From assembly GCA_964419335.1 (NCBI GenBank), contig CAYQOX010000006.1, forward strand, positions 62,001-126,000: 64,000 nucleotides of DNA. The letters run 5' to 3'. This DNA is from CAYQOX01 sp964419335. Lineage in GTDB: Bacteria > Hinthialibacterota > Hinthialibacteria > Hinthialibacterales > Hinthialibacteraceae. Below are positions 43,747 through 51,220 of this stretch, piece after piece (positions within the stretch are counted from its first letter, which is position 1; each line of letters opens with the position of its first letter). Below the pieces are notes generated by a model, which made no database searches, had not been told where the DNA came from, and was given only the letters and a program-made list of their open reading frames with translations. The position numbers and the translations under genes are program-made.

Positions 43747-45976
43747 ACGGTTAGACCGTACACGTTTCCTTTTTGTCTGCACATTGCTTTTGTTGGTGCC
43801 ATTGGTGATTGATGCTAGAATCCTTTCCGGGGTAGGGCCGGAGACCAAATTTCGCTTTTTTGAATTTGGTGTATTAATATTGATCCTTTTATCGCTGCCG
43901 TTTTTTGTTCGACGGAAAGACCCCCTCTCTTTTTCGATCTTTTCTTTATCCTTGATTCTATTTGCCGCCTACTTTCTATTTCGGGCCTGGATTGATTCCC
44001 ATTTTCATTATGCCTTGGATCATGCTTTACAGACCCTGTGTTGGGTGATGTTTGCTTTAGTGGTTAGAGAATGTTGTTCTAACCGAAGAACTTTTCAGCA
44101 GTGGGTGGGACTGGCTGTAATCCTTCAGATTGCGTTATTGGTATATGCGATTGGTTATATCTATGGGGTGGATATTTTTTGGAAATGGTATATGAAGCGC
44201 GATATCATGTACGGTCATGATTTGGTAAATGAAGAACGTGGGGTGATCTGGGCATTGGGGAATCCCAATGCCTATGCCAGTTTTGCTTGTATGCTGCTGA
44301 TTTGGATCATGACGCTGCTGGCGGTGTGTCAGCGCTGGTGGGTTCGGGGGCTTTTGCTGATTTATGGCGGCGTGGTGGTATATACCTTACTCTACACCGG
44401 AACCCGGGGGATCTGGGTGAGTCTTTTGCCTACAGGAACGGGGATCGTGGGGGTAATGATTTTACTTTCTCTTCGTGACCGTGGTGGCGTGAGGATTTTT
44501 TGGAGACAAAATCGAAAGAAGATTTTCGCGCTCGGTTTTCTTGTGATGGTCCTCTTGGCAGGTGTTTTTGCCTATGAACAACATAAAGGCGGTGGGGTTT
44601 TGCATACCGTTGGGAAGCGTTTCTACCATTTAGCTGCCTTCCAAGATATCAGTTTACGCGCTCGGCCTTTGCTCTGGGCTTCGTCATTGCGTATGTGGTG
44701 GGAAGCCCCATGGTTGGGGCAGGGGCATGGACGTTTTGCTTCAAATTTTATTGAGACCTTATATGCCATCGCTCGTGATCATGGGGAGGAGCGGGTGCAA
44801 CAATTGACCCGTCATATGAATACCATATTGGCGAAACGAACCCATAATGATTATTTGCAGTATTTATCCGAAACGGGAGCGATGGGTTACGCTTTATTTT
44901 TGTTGATCTGCTTGGCGGGGATCATCGCTGCCCTGCGCGCATTGTTTCAAAAACAATGGCAGCAGAAAGATGTTTTTCTCCTGCTGGGGTGCCTTGCAAT
45001 TGTGGTTTATACCTTGTTTCACGCGTTGTTTGATTTTCCTTTGCGTCTACCCGCGAGTGCCATGTTTTTTGGCTTTGCTTTGGGTGGGATTTTCTTTTAC
45101 TCGGGTGAACCGACCTTTTTTCAACTCCCCGCTTGGACGCGCTGGGTGATTACTGTGATCGCAATTCCATTGGTGATTGGGCTTGGATCGATTATTGTTC
45201 AACACTATGTGGCTACCCATCTTTATAGTAAAGGGTTAGGGTTCTTGCAATTAGGGACCGAGGATTATGAGAAGGATCCAAGTCAGGCTTTTCGTTCTTT
45301 TCGCTTAGCGGAAGAGCGCTTTTCCAGCGCTAGAAAGTTTTTTCCTGGTGATGGCCAAATACTCTTTAGCTTAGGGCAGACGTATTATTTTCTTTCTAAG
45401 TTTATGACAGGTGGGCAAGCCACGGATTATCGATATCGGTCAATCGATTATATAGAACGAGCCATGCAGACTTACTCAACCCCGAACGTGTTTCATACTT
45501 TATCGAAGGTTTATTTAGATGCGCGACAATTTTCCGCCGCGGGACGTTCGACCGAAAAGTTGTTAATGATTGATCCCGAACGGGATGAAGCCCAGTTTCT
45601 CGCAGGAATGATTGACTACATGTCGGGACGTTTTGAAAGAGCTGAACAACACTTTAAAGAAGAACTTCGCACCAATCCTAAGCAGGCTCGTTCTTTGTTT
45701 TATCTCGGGAAAATATTGGAAGAACATTATCAGCAATATGAAATGGCAGCCGCGAAATATCAAGAAAGCATTGATGCGGCACCTAATGTAATGCGTACCT
45801 ATGAACGCTTGGGCGATTTGTACGCCGAACGCTTGGAGCAACCCCTCAAGGCTTTGGAGCAATACCGTCAAGCCTTAATTGTCGCTTCTCAATTAAACGA
45901 AACCCTTGAATCTCGCATTCGCAGAAAAATACAAAAAATACAAGATTCGCTGGAACGGATGGAACAAAATGAATGA
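43733..45976 (+). CDS. O-antigen ligase-like membrane protein with TPR repeats
   Basis: This is a protein of about 747 residues. The first 430 residues form about twelve membrane spans of the Wzy_C superfamily. The conserved glycine-rich loop GQGHGRFASNFIE (about 324-336) precedes TRHMNTILAKRTHNDYLQYL (about 356-375), the histidine-bearing catalytic-type loop. The C-terminal 220 residues are soluble TPR-like helices (YFLSKFMTG, HTLSKVYLDARQF, SLFYLGKILEEHYQQYEMAAAKYQ). The start at ATG 43733 overlaps the previous gene; 43727 is also possible. It probably polymerises or ligates the glycan made by the two upstream GT4s. The TPR domain may recruit a partner. Confidence 0.87.
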   Translation: MRILERLDRTRFLFVCTLLLLVPLVIDARILSGVGPETKFRFFEFGVLILILLSLPFFVRRKDPLSFSIFSLSLILFAAYFLFRAWIDSHFHYALDHALQTLCWVMFALVVRECCSNRRTFQQWVGLAVILQIALLVYAIGYIYGVDIFWKWYMKRDIMYGHDLVNEERGVIWALGNPNAYASFACMLLIWIMTLLAVCQRWWVRGLLLIYGGVVVYTLLYTGTRGIWVSLLPTGTGIVGVMILLSLRDRGGVRIFWRQNRKKIFALGFLVMVLLAGVFAYEQHKGGGVLHTVGKRFYHLAAFQDISLRARPLLWASSLRMWWEAPWLGQGHGRFASNFIETLYAIARDHGEERVQQLTRHMNTILAKRTHNDYLQYLSETGAMGYALFLLICLAGIIAALRALFQKQWQQKDVFLLLGCLAIVVYTLFHALFDFPLRLPASAMFFGFALGGIFFYSGEPTFFQLPAWTRWVITVIAIPLVIGLGSIIVQHYVATHLYSKGLGFLQLGTEDYEKDPSQAFRSFRLAEERFSSARKFFPGDGQILFSLGQTYYFLSKFMTGGQATDYRYRSIDYIERAMQTYSTPNVFHTLSKVYLDARQFSAAGRSTEKLLMIDPERDEAQFLAGMIDYMSGRFERAEQHFKEELRTNPKQARSLFYLGKILEEHYQQYEMAAAKYQESIDAAPNVMRTYERLGDLYAERLEQPLKALEQYRQALIVASQLNETLESRIRRKIQKIQDSLERMEQNE

Positions 45977-46664
45977 AAACCACAATGGCGTCCTCTTGGA
46001 GTGTCATCAACTTTGTAAATCTTATCAAAGCGGTGACAAACGGCTTGATGTCTTACTCGATTTAGAAATGCAAGTGATGGCTAGAGAGTTTTTGGCGATT
46101 ACAGGGGAATCTGGCTCGGGAAAGTCGACTCTGCTTCACCTGGTGGGTGGACTTGATATTCCCACTAGGGGAGTGATTTCTTTTCGTGGGCAGGACATCG
46201 CCTCTTTAACCGAAAAGCAAAGGGATAGGTTACGAAATCGGGATTTTGGCTTTGTGTTTCAATTTCATCATCTTTTACCAGAATTCACGGCATTGGAAAA
46301 CGTGGCTTTGCCAGGAATGATTCAGAGGCTTGCGGAGTATGAATTATGGGACCGGGCAAGGCAATTATTGCGGGATCTTCGTATTGAAGAACGCCAGGAT
46401 CACAAACCAACTCAGCTTTCGGGTGGGGAACAGCAACGGGTAGCGGTTGCCCGGGCGATGATTAATAATCCTTCGTTACTGCTTATGGATGAACCCACAG
46501 GAAATTTAGATCCCTCCACCAGTGACGATCTCATCCAATTAATTCGTCAACAACAACGAGAAAAAAATCTCACGATTGTTATGGTGACGCACAATCGTGA
46601 GATTTCCTCGACAGCAGACCGGCAATTTGAGTTGATTCATGGCCGGTTGCAAGAACATAATTAA
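45969..46664 (+). CDS. lolD: LolD-type lipoprotein-releasing ABC ATPase
   Basis: This 231-residue ATPase powers the LolCDE complex that detaches lipoproteins from the inner membrane. It contains Walker A (GESGSGKSTLL, about 42-52), the Q-loop FQFHHLLPEF (about 96-105), signature LSGGEQQRVAVARA (about 142-155), Walker B SLLLMDEPTGNLD (about 160-172) and the H-loop VMVTHNRE. The start at ATG 45969 overlaps the O-antigen ligase gene by 8 bp; the longer upstream frame is inside that gene. Its permease is about 7 kb away. A 15-bp perfect inverted repeat lies in the H-loop region of the coding sequence. It could instead serve another FtsX-type transporter (MacB family), but the LolD assignment is favoured by sequence and size. 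Confidence 0.88.
   Translation: MNENHNGVLLECHQLCKSYQSGDKRLDVLLDLEMQVMAREFLAITGESGSGKSTLLHLVGGLDIPTRGVISFRGQDIASLTEKQRDRLRNRDFGFVFQFHHLLPEFTALENVALPGMIQRLAEYELWDRARQLLRDLRIEERQDHKPTQLSGGEQQRVAVARAMINNPSLLLMDEPTGNLDPSTSDDLIQLIRQQQREKNLTIVMVTHNREISSTADRQFELIHGRLQEHN
46565..46605 (+). repeat. 15-bp inverted repeat within lolD
   Basis: AAATCTCACGATTGT (46565-46579) and ACAATCGTGAGATTT (46591-46605) are perfect inverse complements around an 11-base loop, inside the lolD reading frame over the NLTIVMVTHNREISS region. The predicted mRNA hairpin would be very stable for a coding sequence. Confidence 0.9.
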
Positions 46665-46722
46665 TACAGACTAGGTTCAAAACTTATAAGGAGTAAGAAA
46701 GACTCTTTGTTACAGAGCAATG

Positions 46723-46759
46723 AATCCAACTCGAGCGGTGCCAGGACAATGTTACGATA
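46723..46759 (-). pseudogene. Residual duplicate of a DUF1080 gene 3' end
   Basis: This 37-base stretch matches the last codons of the neighbouring DUF1080 gene (46796-46832) at 32 of 37 bases. On the minus strand it reads YRNIVLAPLELDS, against YRNIILTPLELDC in the intact gene. It is therefore the leftover tail of a second DUF1080 paralogue or of a partial duplication. Confidence 0.6.
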
Positions 46760-46787
46760 CTGTATATCAGCATATAATTCATTAATG

Positions 46788-47558
46788 TTAGTTACAATCC
46801 AACTCGAGCGGGGTTAGGATAATGTTGCGATAAGCAACCGGACCGTGATCGCCTTGAAGCATAAGGGGACCCTTGGGGGCTTCGGGTTGATTGAGCGAAG
46901 CGCGGGTGTTGCCGGTTAGCTCGACGTTTTCATGGATGACTACGCCATTGTGCTTGATTTCGATGAAACGGGCGTTTTCGATTTTCTCCCCTTCATCATT
47001 GAATCGCGGGGCACGAAAGATGGCTTCGAATTCCTGCCATTCACCCGGTGCCTTGCTGGCATTGGTGCGAGGGGGATGACCTTCGAAGGTTTCTCCATCT
47101 TTGTAACGGGCATAGATCGCACCGCAATCGCTGAACTGAAGGTCTTCATCTTTCTTGCCATAACTATCCAGCACCTGAATCTCATACAAGCCTTGGAAAT
47201 AAACGCCGGAATTGGAATTATGGGGCACCACGAATTCAATGTGTAGTTTGCAGTCGCCATGTTGATATTGGCTGATGATGTTGGTGGTTCTTCCTTCTTC
47301 ACCGTTCACCATGATCCCTTCGCCAGGGATGATTTCGAACTTTGCCTTATCCTCATCGCTGATTGTAACCGCTTTAGCCACGGTCCACGCGTTATTATCG
47401 GGATGCAGGGCTTTCCACTCCTCTAGATTTTTTCCGTTGAACAACTTTACGGGTTTCGGTTCATCTTTTTCCCCTTCCGCAGCCATTAATTCTGTGCCCG
47501 CCGTGGCACATATCATGATTCCAGTTAAAGCGTAAAACAACCAATGGGACTTTCTCAT
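46788..47558 (-). CDS. Secreted DUF1080 (3-keto-disaccharide hydrolase) protein
   Basis: This 256-residue exported protein is a DUF1080/3-keto-disaccharide hydrolase family member, a concanavalin-like beta sandwich abundant in Planctomycetes and relatives. It has signal peptide LFYALTGIMICATAGTELMA, then KPVKLFNGKNLEEWKALHPD (about 37-56) and VVPHNSNSGVYFQGLYEIQV (about 109-128). The C-terminal ending is GPLMLQGDHGPVAYRNIILTPLE, all typical of the family. Members bind or cleave oxidised sugars, so it may help degrade glycans in the periplasm. A strong AAGGAG ribosome site precedes the ATG. A decayed tail of a second copy lies immediately downstream. Confidence 0.9.
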   Translation of the reverse strand: MRKSHWLFYALTGIMICATAGTELMAAEGEKDEPKPVKLFNGKNLEEWKALHPDNNAWTVAKAVTISDEDKAKFEIIPGEGIMVNGEEGRTTNIISQYQHGDCKLHIEFVVPHNSNSGVYFQGLYEIQVLDSYGKKDEDLQFSDCGAIYARYKDGETFEGHPPRTNASKAPGEWQEFEAIFRAPRFNDEGEKIENARFIEIKHNGVVIHENVELTGNTRASLNQPEAPKGPLMLQGDHGPVAYRNIILTPLELDCN

Positions 47559-47642
47559 GGTGAGACTCCTTCTCTCTAATTTAAGATAGATACCAGATAT
47601 TTTATCTTACTGGAAAGAAGGGGCCCAAGGCAAGGATGCTGC

Positions 47643-48773
47643 TCAATTCGATCGGCGTTGGCGTACGAAACGGAACACGAAGAAGGCGTTAATCGCAATG
47701 AGCAACAAGCCTGCAATGAGAATATTGCGATAGAGCGGGGGAAATCCCGAGCCCCCCGAAGTGCCAAGGACGGTGGTTTGAGTTGCGGCTTGGGTTTGCT
47801 GGGTGTTGGCTTGTGATAAGGCGGGAATGGCGAGCACTTTGGCAAGTTCTTCATCGCTAACCCGATTACCTTTTAAAGCCTCATCCCAATTCACGGCCAT
47901 GAGCAAATCAACGCCGGGATTTAAATTTTTGACCTGACAAGTGCAGGGACCAGTCACAAATTCACACGCACTACGGATCGTATCTTCGTTGATGCCCTTG
48001 CCTATCAGTGCATAAAGGGCACGGCCACGGCCGTATATGGGGAAGGCCATAGGCTCGTCGACATAATCAACCAGATCCACTTCGGTTTTGATAAGTGAAT
48101 GGGCAAAGAAGGCTTCTTCCTCTTTAGAATGAGGGAGTCGCAATATTGTAAAATCAATTTTGACCGGGATGTCATTTTCCAGTTCGATTACCTTCCCATC
48201 CGGGGTATATTCCTCTTCATTTTGTTGGGGAAGCCGCAGGCTTTCTTCTAATATCTTTAACTCGTTTTGCAGGGTTTCATAGGCTTGTTCGTCTTTTTCA
48301 GGGTCGCCGCTCTCCATGAAGACCCACACGGCGGTTTTTCCTTGGAGTAGCAATTTAGCCACCTCTCTGCGCAAGGGGGAATCCAGCAGTTGCTGGATAT
48401 TTTCCATGCTCAATTCCCCTTTCCAAAAGCCGCCTTCATATCGAGGGGCGCCCGGATGGTGCAACATCATTAGAGGCAGATTGGCATCCCCGATTTCAAA
48501 ATCTTCGCGCGAGGGTGAATCATCCTCGGTTACGTTGAATTCATGAAAGTGGAGGTTCGCGTTAAACTCAGGATCGGTTTTCCAGTCACGGATCCATTCC
48601 ATTGCTTCGTTTTGAGAATCGTTAAATTCTCCTTCGTGGAGCACGATAAGATCGAGTTGATCTGCACGCCATAATTCCAAGGCGTAGCGAAATACGGGAA
48701 TGTTGCAGGGCCACGTTGAAGCCGTGACAAATATGAGAAATGTGAGTAAAAAGAAAGAACGAAGAAATTTCAT
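47643..48773 (-). CDS. Membrane-anchored exported protein, CNIPVFRYALE family
   Basis: This 376-residue protein has a signal peptide (MKFLRSFFLLTFLIFVTASTWP) followed at once by CNIPVFRYALELW, a motif I associate with a family of uncharacterised Planctomycetes/Verrucomicrobia proteins. The body is thioredoxin-like in places (LDLIVLHEGEF, KTAVWVFMESGD). It contains an ACEF/TGPCTCQV cysteine segment (about 269-279) and a Gln/Thr-rich stretch (about 320-332). A C-terminal membrane span (NILIAGLLLIAINAFFVFRFVRQRR) ends the protein. The Cys after the signal peptide could be lipidated, but no true lipobox is visible. Its function is unknown. Confidence 0.75.
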   Translation of the reverse strand: MKFLRSFFLLTFLIFVTASTWPCNIPVFRYALELWRADQLDLIVLHEGEFNDSQNEAMEWIRDWKTDPEFNANLHFHEFNVTEDDSPSREDFEIGDANLPLMMLHHPGAPRYEGGFWKGELSMENIQQLLDSPLRREVAKLLLQGKTAVWVFMESGDPEKDEQAYETLQNELKILEESLRLPQQNEEEYTPDGKVIELENDIPVKIDFTILRLPHSKEEEAFFAHSLIKTEVDLVDYVDEPMAFPIYGRGRALYALIGKGINEDTIRSACEFVTGPCTCQVKNLNPGVDLLMAVNWDEALKGNRVSDEELAKVLAIPALSQANTQQTQAATQTTVLGTSGGSGFPPLYRNILIAGLLLIAINAFFVFRFVRQRRSN

Positions 48774-49054
48774 AATAAACCTTCTTTTTAGAATCTACTT
48801 TCAAGTTTTCATTAGTATACGTGAAAAATCAAACTTTTTGTATGTGATTTCGTCGAGAAAAAGAAATCCTTTTACATGAATTTTAGGCTCAATTAGTTAA
48901 ACTTGCGTGAGAGACCCATATTCTTTTTAGCAATTTGAATTATAATTAAGTTGTTCGCTAGTGTGCTGGAATTCTTTTGCGGATTAAGGGGAGTAAGAAA
49001 AAAGGATTTTTTCTCCCTTCGGTCGAGAGAGTGAAACTGGTACTGGGGAAAGAG

Positions 49055-49525
49055 ATGAACATGCATTTATTGTTTTTCTTACCTATTTTGTCACAAAACG
49101 AGACTTTGCCCAATATTTGGAAAAACGCCGGAGCCGATCCTGCGACATTAATGACTATTCTTGTTGTACTCATGTCAATTGTCTCGGCTGTGGTTTTTGG
49201 GGTTTATCGTTATCACCGATGGAAAAACTACAAAGAATTTGAAACGGAAATGAAATCGCTTAACCTAAATCCCGAGCAAGAGGGGACTTTCTCTTGGATG
49301 GTAAAGCGATATTCCATGGAGGAACCGGTTAATATTATTTTCTCTCCCCGTTTGTTCGACGAAATGGCTGCGCGTGAAATCCAGAATATTTTGGCGAGCA
49401 GTGCGTCTTCAAAAACCAAATCTGACTTCATCAATCTTATCTATGAAATTCGCGTCCGTACCTATCATCCCGATTGGACCTCAGCTGAGGAACCGTCCAC
49501 TAGCCTTGAGTCGGAAAATGCCTAA
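49055..49525 (+). CDS. Hypothetical single-span membrane protein
   Basis: This is a 156-residue protein starting at ATG 49055 after GGGGAAAGAG; an upstream in-frame TTG is unlikely. A short N-terminus is followed by a membrane span (TLMTILVVLMSIVSAVVFGVYRY, about 32-54). A basic stretch (HRWKNYKEFE) and a helical domain (LNPEQEGTFSWMVKRYSMEEPVNIIFSPRLFDEM, about 69-102) come next. The spacing in that domain faintly recalls the N-terminal part of flagellar-brake PilZ proteins, but no PilZ motif is present. I do not recognise the family. It stands alone between a membrane-anchored gene and the MASE1 locus. Confidence 0.65.
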   Translation: MNMHLLFFLPILSQNETLPNIWKNAGADPATLMTILVVLMSIVSAVVFGVYRYHRWKNYKEFETEMKSLNLNPEQEGTFSWMVKRYSMEEPVNIIFSPRLFDEMAAREIQNILASSASSKTKSDFINLIYEIRVRTYHPDWTSAEEPSTSLESENA

Positions 49526-49860
49526 AACGAGAAAAGCCCATTTGTATTTCTTTTAGTTCTCATCCGATTTTCATACTTTTTTGGCCAATATTAGCAACGC
49601 TTTCATTGGCCATTGCTGAATCCTTGGTTTTCCTTTTTTTCGAGTGCACACATACCGTGAAACAATTCCGATGGAAGTCTGTCCCACTTCAGGCAAAAAT
49701 GGAAGATCTCCCCGTTTGTATTAGAATGACCAAAGCGGAGGAATAAGTCTTGACAGAAACGATCTCTGTGAATTGGATTGTGTTTGGGCGGCTCATTTGA
49801 TTTGGATCACAGTTTTTAAAATGTAGATGAGTTACTCAATCCTTTTACTTTGACTTTGGA
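49526..49860. other. AT-rich non-coding stretch
   Basis: I see no gene-like frame, RNA gene or strong promoter here. The region is T-rich and contains short GGCCAAT/CATTGGCC words near 49580-49615 that form a weak inverted pair. It lies where the strand base bias appears to change sign. Confidence 0.4.
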
Positions 49861-49899
49861 CATTTTCTTGACTTCTTACTCGAAGCTTGGTAGATTGAA
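49861..49899 (+). repeat. 39-bp direct repeat, copy 1, containing a promoter
   Basis: This 39-base sequence recurs exactly at 51130-51168. It contains TTGACT (49868-49873), a 17-bp spacer and TAGATT (49891-49896), a good sigma70-type promoter. This copy lies about 50 bp before the MASE1 gene and probably drives it. Confidence 0.9.
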
Positions 49900-49947
49900 T
49901 CCTTCCCGTTACGCAACTGGATATTTCATTTTTAGGTGTATCCATTA

Positions 49948-51105
49948 ATGAAAACTAAGTTATTCACATATCAAAATCCTCGTCTTGAACTCACCATCCG
50001 TGCCATCGGCGTTTTTCTCCTCTATTCTTTGATTATCTTTGCTTCCTCCTTGTTTACATTTGAACCCACCAGTACACCTTTATTCTGGCCGGCGAATGCA
50101 ATTGTCTTATGCATTATGCTTTATAGCACAACTCAACGCGCTATGATTTACTTAACGGCAGCATTTTTTGGTTATTATGCTTATCTCATTTTCTATGATC
50201 ATTTTGGAGTTATTCCTTCCTTTTTACTTTCAAGCGCCAATATGGTTGAAATCCTTTCCGGTTATTTACTTCTTGGTTATTTTGCTTCTCAACCCTATCA
50301 TTTTAATCGATTAAAAAAAGCGATTGAATTGATCATTTATGGGATATTTCTTCCCTCTGTTGTCGGTGCCACTGCAGGTACCTTCTTTATGTACAAGATC
50401 TGGGAAGCTCCCACGCTCATTAATTGGTTGATTTGGTTCGGTACGGGGGGGATCGGCTATTTCGTGGTGCTTCCATTGATCATTTCTTGGATTAATCCTC
50501 AGAATAAACAATATACTTGTAAAGACTTTATTGAAATAACCTTGATTATTCTTTTTTGTTTTCTTACTTCTTTTATCATCTTTGGGGCTGATAAAGACAC
50601 TCCCATTATGTACCCTTACCTCCTCTTTCCTACCTTGCTTTTGACATGCTTTCGCTATGACCTTCGAGTTACATCCATCGCTTTTCAAGTTTTCATCCTC
50701 GTTTCTTCCACCATGAGCGCCTATGGTCATGGGCCTTTCGCCATGGGAGAATACTACCGTGAAATTGTTTTGCTTCGCTTCCATTTATTTTGTGCAATCA
50801 CCATGATCACAGTCCTATTGGTCTCTGCGCTTCGAAATGAACGTGAGTACTTGATCACTGAGTTGCAAGAGGCGCTTGGCAAGATTAAAACTTTAAAAGG
50901 ATTTATCCCCATATGTTCGTATTGTAAGAATATTAGAGATGATTCTGGGTATTGGAATCAACTCGAAGCCTATATTCATGAACATTCCGATGCCGAACTC
51001 TCCCATGGCATATGCCCTACATGCGCTGAGAAATATTATGGAAAGTATTTTAAATCTTCCTCAAAAAGTGATAAATCCAATAGCACAAATAGCGGTGCCG
51101 AGTAA
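49948..51105 (+). CDS. MASE1-type membrane sensor with C-terminal CSYCK motif domain
   Basis: This is a 385-residue protein starting at ATG 49948 after TAGGTG; the GTG at 49936 is less likely. About eight spans fill residues 15-295 and fit the MASE1 sensory membrane domain (LFWPANAIVLCIML, GTGGIGYFVVLPLI). A short coiled coil (REYLITELQEALGKIKTLKG) follows. The end, from about residue 321, is PICSYCKNIRDDSGYW with SHGICPTCAEKYY. This two-CxxC motif is often seen at the C-terminus of response regulators and sensor proteins, perhaps binding a metal. No kinase, GGDEF or EAL domain is present. The gene is AT-rich and sits between two 39-bp repeats, suggesting acquisition. Confidence 0.82.
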   Translation: MKTKLFTYQNPRLELTIRAIGVFLLYSLIIFASSLFTFEPTSTPLFWPANAIVLCIMLYSTTQRAMIYLTAAFFGYYAYLIFYDHFGVIPSFLLSSANMVEILSGYLLLGYFASQPYHFNRLKKAIELIIYGIFLPSVVGATAGTFFMYKIWEAPTLINWLIWFGTGGIGYFVVLPLIISWINPQNKQYTCKDFIEITLIILFCFLTSFIIFGADKDTPIMYPYLLFPTLLLTCFRYDLRVTSIAFQVFILVSSTMSAYGHGPFAMGEYYREIVLLRFHLFCAITMITVLLVSALRNEREYLITELQEALGKIKTLKGFIPICSYCKNIRDDSGYWNQLEAYIHEHSDAELSHGICPTCAEKYYGKYFKSSSKSDKSNSTNSGAE

Positions 51106-51129
51106 TTTTTTACATACTATTTATTTAAG

Positions 51130-51168
51130 CATTTTCTTGACTTCTTACTCGAAGCTTGGTAGATTGAA
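51130..51168 (+). repeat. 39-bp direct repeat, copy 2, containing a promoter
   Basis: This is an exact copy of 49861-49899, including the promoter TTGACT (51137-51142), 17-bp spacer, TAGATT (51160-51165). It falls after the MASE1 stop codon and just before a terminator. Its transcript would begin at or inside the terminator stem. Confidence 0.9.
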
Positions 51169-51171
51169 ATA

Positions 51172-51198
51172 AAAGGCGGTTTCCCACCGCCTTTTTTT
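51172..51198 (+). terminator. Intrinsic terminator directly after the second repeat
   Basis: AAAGGCGGT and ACCGCCTTT pair around a five-base loop, ending in a run of seven T. It serves as the terminator of the MASE1 gene. It also lies at about +1 to +27 of the promoter in repeat copy 2, so it could act as an attenuator for the next gene. Confidence 0.85.
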
Positions 51199-51220
51199 AC
51201 GCACCTGGAATAAAAGTAAA

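Noticed and set aside
49861..51168. Insertion sequence or integron cassette
   Set aside because: No transposase, integrase, terminal inverted repeats or attC-like site is present; only the direct repeats are seen, so this stays a hypothesis within a finding.
48800..51220. dif site for chromosome dimer resolution
   Set aside because: I searched the region of the skew switch by eye for XerC/XerD-like arms around a 6-bp centre and found none convincing.
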